From positions 1 to 22,397 of the forward strand of contig CAWKIF010000113.1 in the NCBI GenBank assembly GCA_963849485.1: a stretch of DNA of 22,397 nucleotides. The letters are read 5' to 3'. Both the position numbers and the translations under genes were made by a program. The notes under the pieces were generated by a model. It saw only the letters and a program-made list of their open reading frames with translations. It was not told where the DNA came from and ran no database searches. Below, in pieces: positions 21,933-22,397 of this stretch (position 1 is the stretch's first letter; every line of letters starts with the position of its first letter). Source of the DNA: CAVTWJ01 sp963849485 (GTDB lineage: Bacteria > Oederibacteriota > Muellerivitia > Muellerivitales > Muellerivitaceae).

Positions 21933-22397
21933 ATGAAACGTAAAAAAAAATCCTGGCTGTTCCTCGTCGCGCTATTGGCCGCCGCCGGCGCGGCCCAGGC
22001 GGTCGGGGTGGAAGTCGTGAAAAACGTCCCCTCCACTTACATGTATCCCACCGATGGTTTTTTGCCATTCAACATCCACCGGGGCACCCAAACCATGCTC
22101 ACCTTCATGATTCCCGGTTGCTCCTTCAACGATCCCAAGGGCGTGGCATGCGCCCTCCTCGATTCGGACCATGACCCAAACAGCCAAAAACGACATCGTG
22201 GTGACCTGCGTGGGGGTGAACTCGGGGGGCGGGGAGATTGTTTACAACATAGGCTTGAAGGAATTGCGACGATTCGGCTCCCTAGGTTCAGGAGAAAAAC
22301 AGTTCTTAAATCCCACGGGCGTGGCCGTCAACCCAGCGGCGACGTAGCCGTGGCGGACACCGGCAATGACCGCATTTGCCTCCTTCACCATGACGGC
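21933..22397 (+). CDS. Secreted NHL-repeat (beta-propeller) protein, partial and frameshifted
   Basis: Runs off the right edge. The N-terminus KRKKKSWLFLVALLAAAG plus AAQAVG is a classic Sec signal cleaved after AQA. After FMIPGCSFNDPKGVACALLD the frame slips (+1 near 22184): the middle part reads KNDIVVTCVGVNSGGGEIVY, then GEKQFLNPTGVAVNP, and a second slip (one C missing at 22332-22334) returns to GDVAVADTGNDRICLLHHDG. LNPTGVAVN..GDVAVADTGNDRI is the NHL blade signature, so a six-bladed propeller likely continues beyond the window. AAGGAAG lies about 6 nt upstream of the ATG. Likely periplasmic or extracellular; ligand unknown. Confidence 0.75.
   Translation, partial: MKRKKKSWLFLVALLAAAGAAQAVGVEVVKNVPSTYMYPTDGFLPFNIHRGTQTMLTFMIPGCSFNDPKGVACALLDSDHDPNSQKRHRGDLRGGELGGRGDCLQHRLEGIATIRLPRFRRKTVLKSHGRGRQPSGDVAVADTGNDRICLLHHDG

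Overview
The window looks like chromosomal DNA from an uncultivated diderm (Gram-negative) bacterium of moderately high GC, probably a metagenome contig. An RND efflux pump, a TolC-type outer-membrane factor and a periplasmic Spy-like protein imply two membranes. The housekeeping run glmU-prs-rplY-pth is a common bacterial order. I cannot name the phylum from sequence alone.

Layout. 1-2390 is an AT-rich accessory island. It holds a partial secreted protein, a broken fibronectin-III-like fragment, a dead REP-associated (RAYT) transposase, a small membrane protein, and three identical 38-bp direct repeats 0.6-0.7 kb apart. 2394-3094 is a VapBC-type toxin-antitoxin pair with a visible promoter and operator. 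3095-4421 is 1.3 kb without a convincing gene. It carries a terminator, two related palindromes, a perfect 14-bp hairpin, and an array from 3838 to 4290 with 21-22 bp periodicity in which three different short motifs follow one another in the same phase. I consider this array the most unusual object here. 4422-6506 is a GT-C (GT39-like) membrane glycosyltransferase. 6755-11104 is glmU-prs-rplY-pth: cell-wall UDP-GlcNAc, PRPP, ribosomal protein bL25, and peptidyl-tRNA recycling. 11106-12646 (minus) is a second GT-C glycosyltransferase.

12780-19102 (minus) reads, in transcription order, ECF sigma factor, zinc-finger anti-sigma, membrane-anchored Spy/CnrX-like protein, terminator, OMF lipoprotein, RND pump. 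The order resembles cnrYXH-type envelope or metal stress systems driving an efflux pump, but no periplasmic adaptor gene is present. 19428-21733 is a small membrane protein translationally coupled to a GH2 beta-mannosidase-like hydrolase. 21933 to the right edge is the start of a secreted NHL-repeat protein.

A major caveat: at least 12 one-base indels interrupt otherwise well-conserved genes (prs, rplY, a glycosyltransferase, the OMF, GH2, NHL). Most lie in or beside short homopolymers. I read these as sequencing or assembly errors rather than real decay and annotate the genes full length across them. Intergenic regions contain dispersed palindromic repeats (a CCGCCAAGACGCCAAG family and a GTCATTGCGA...TCGCAATGAC element).
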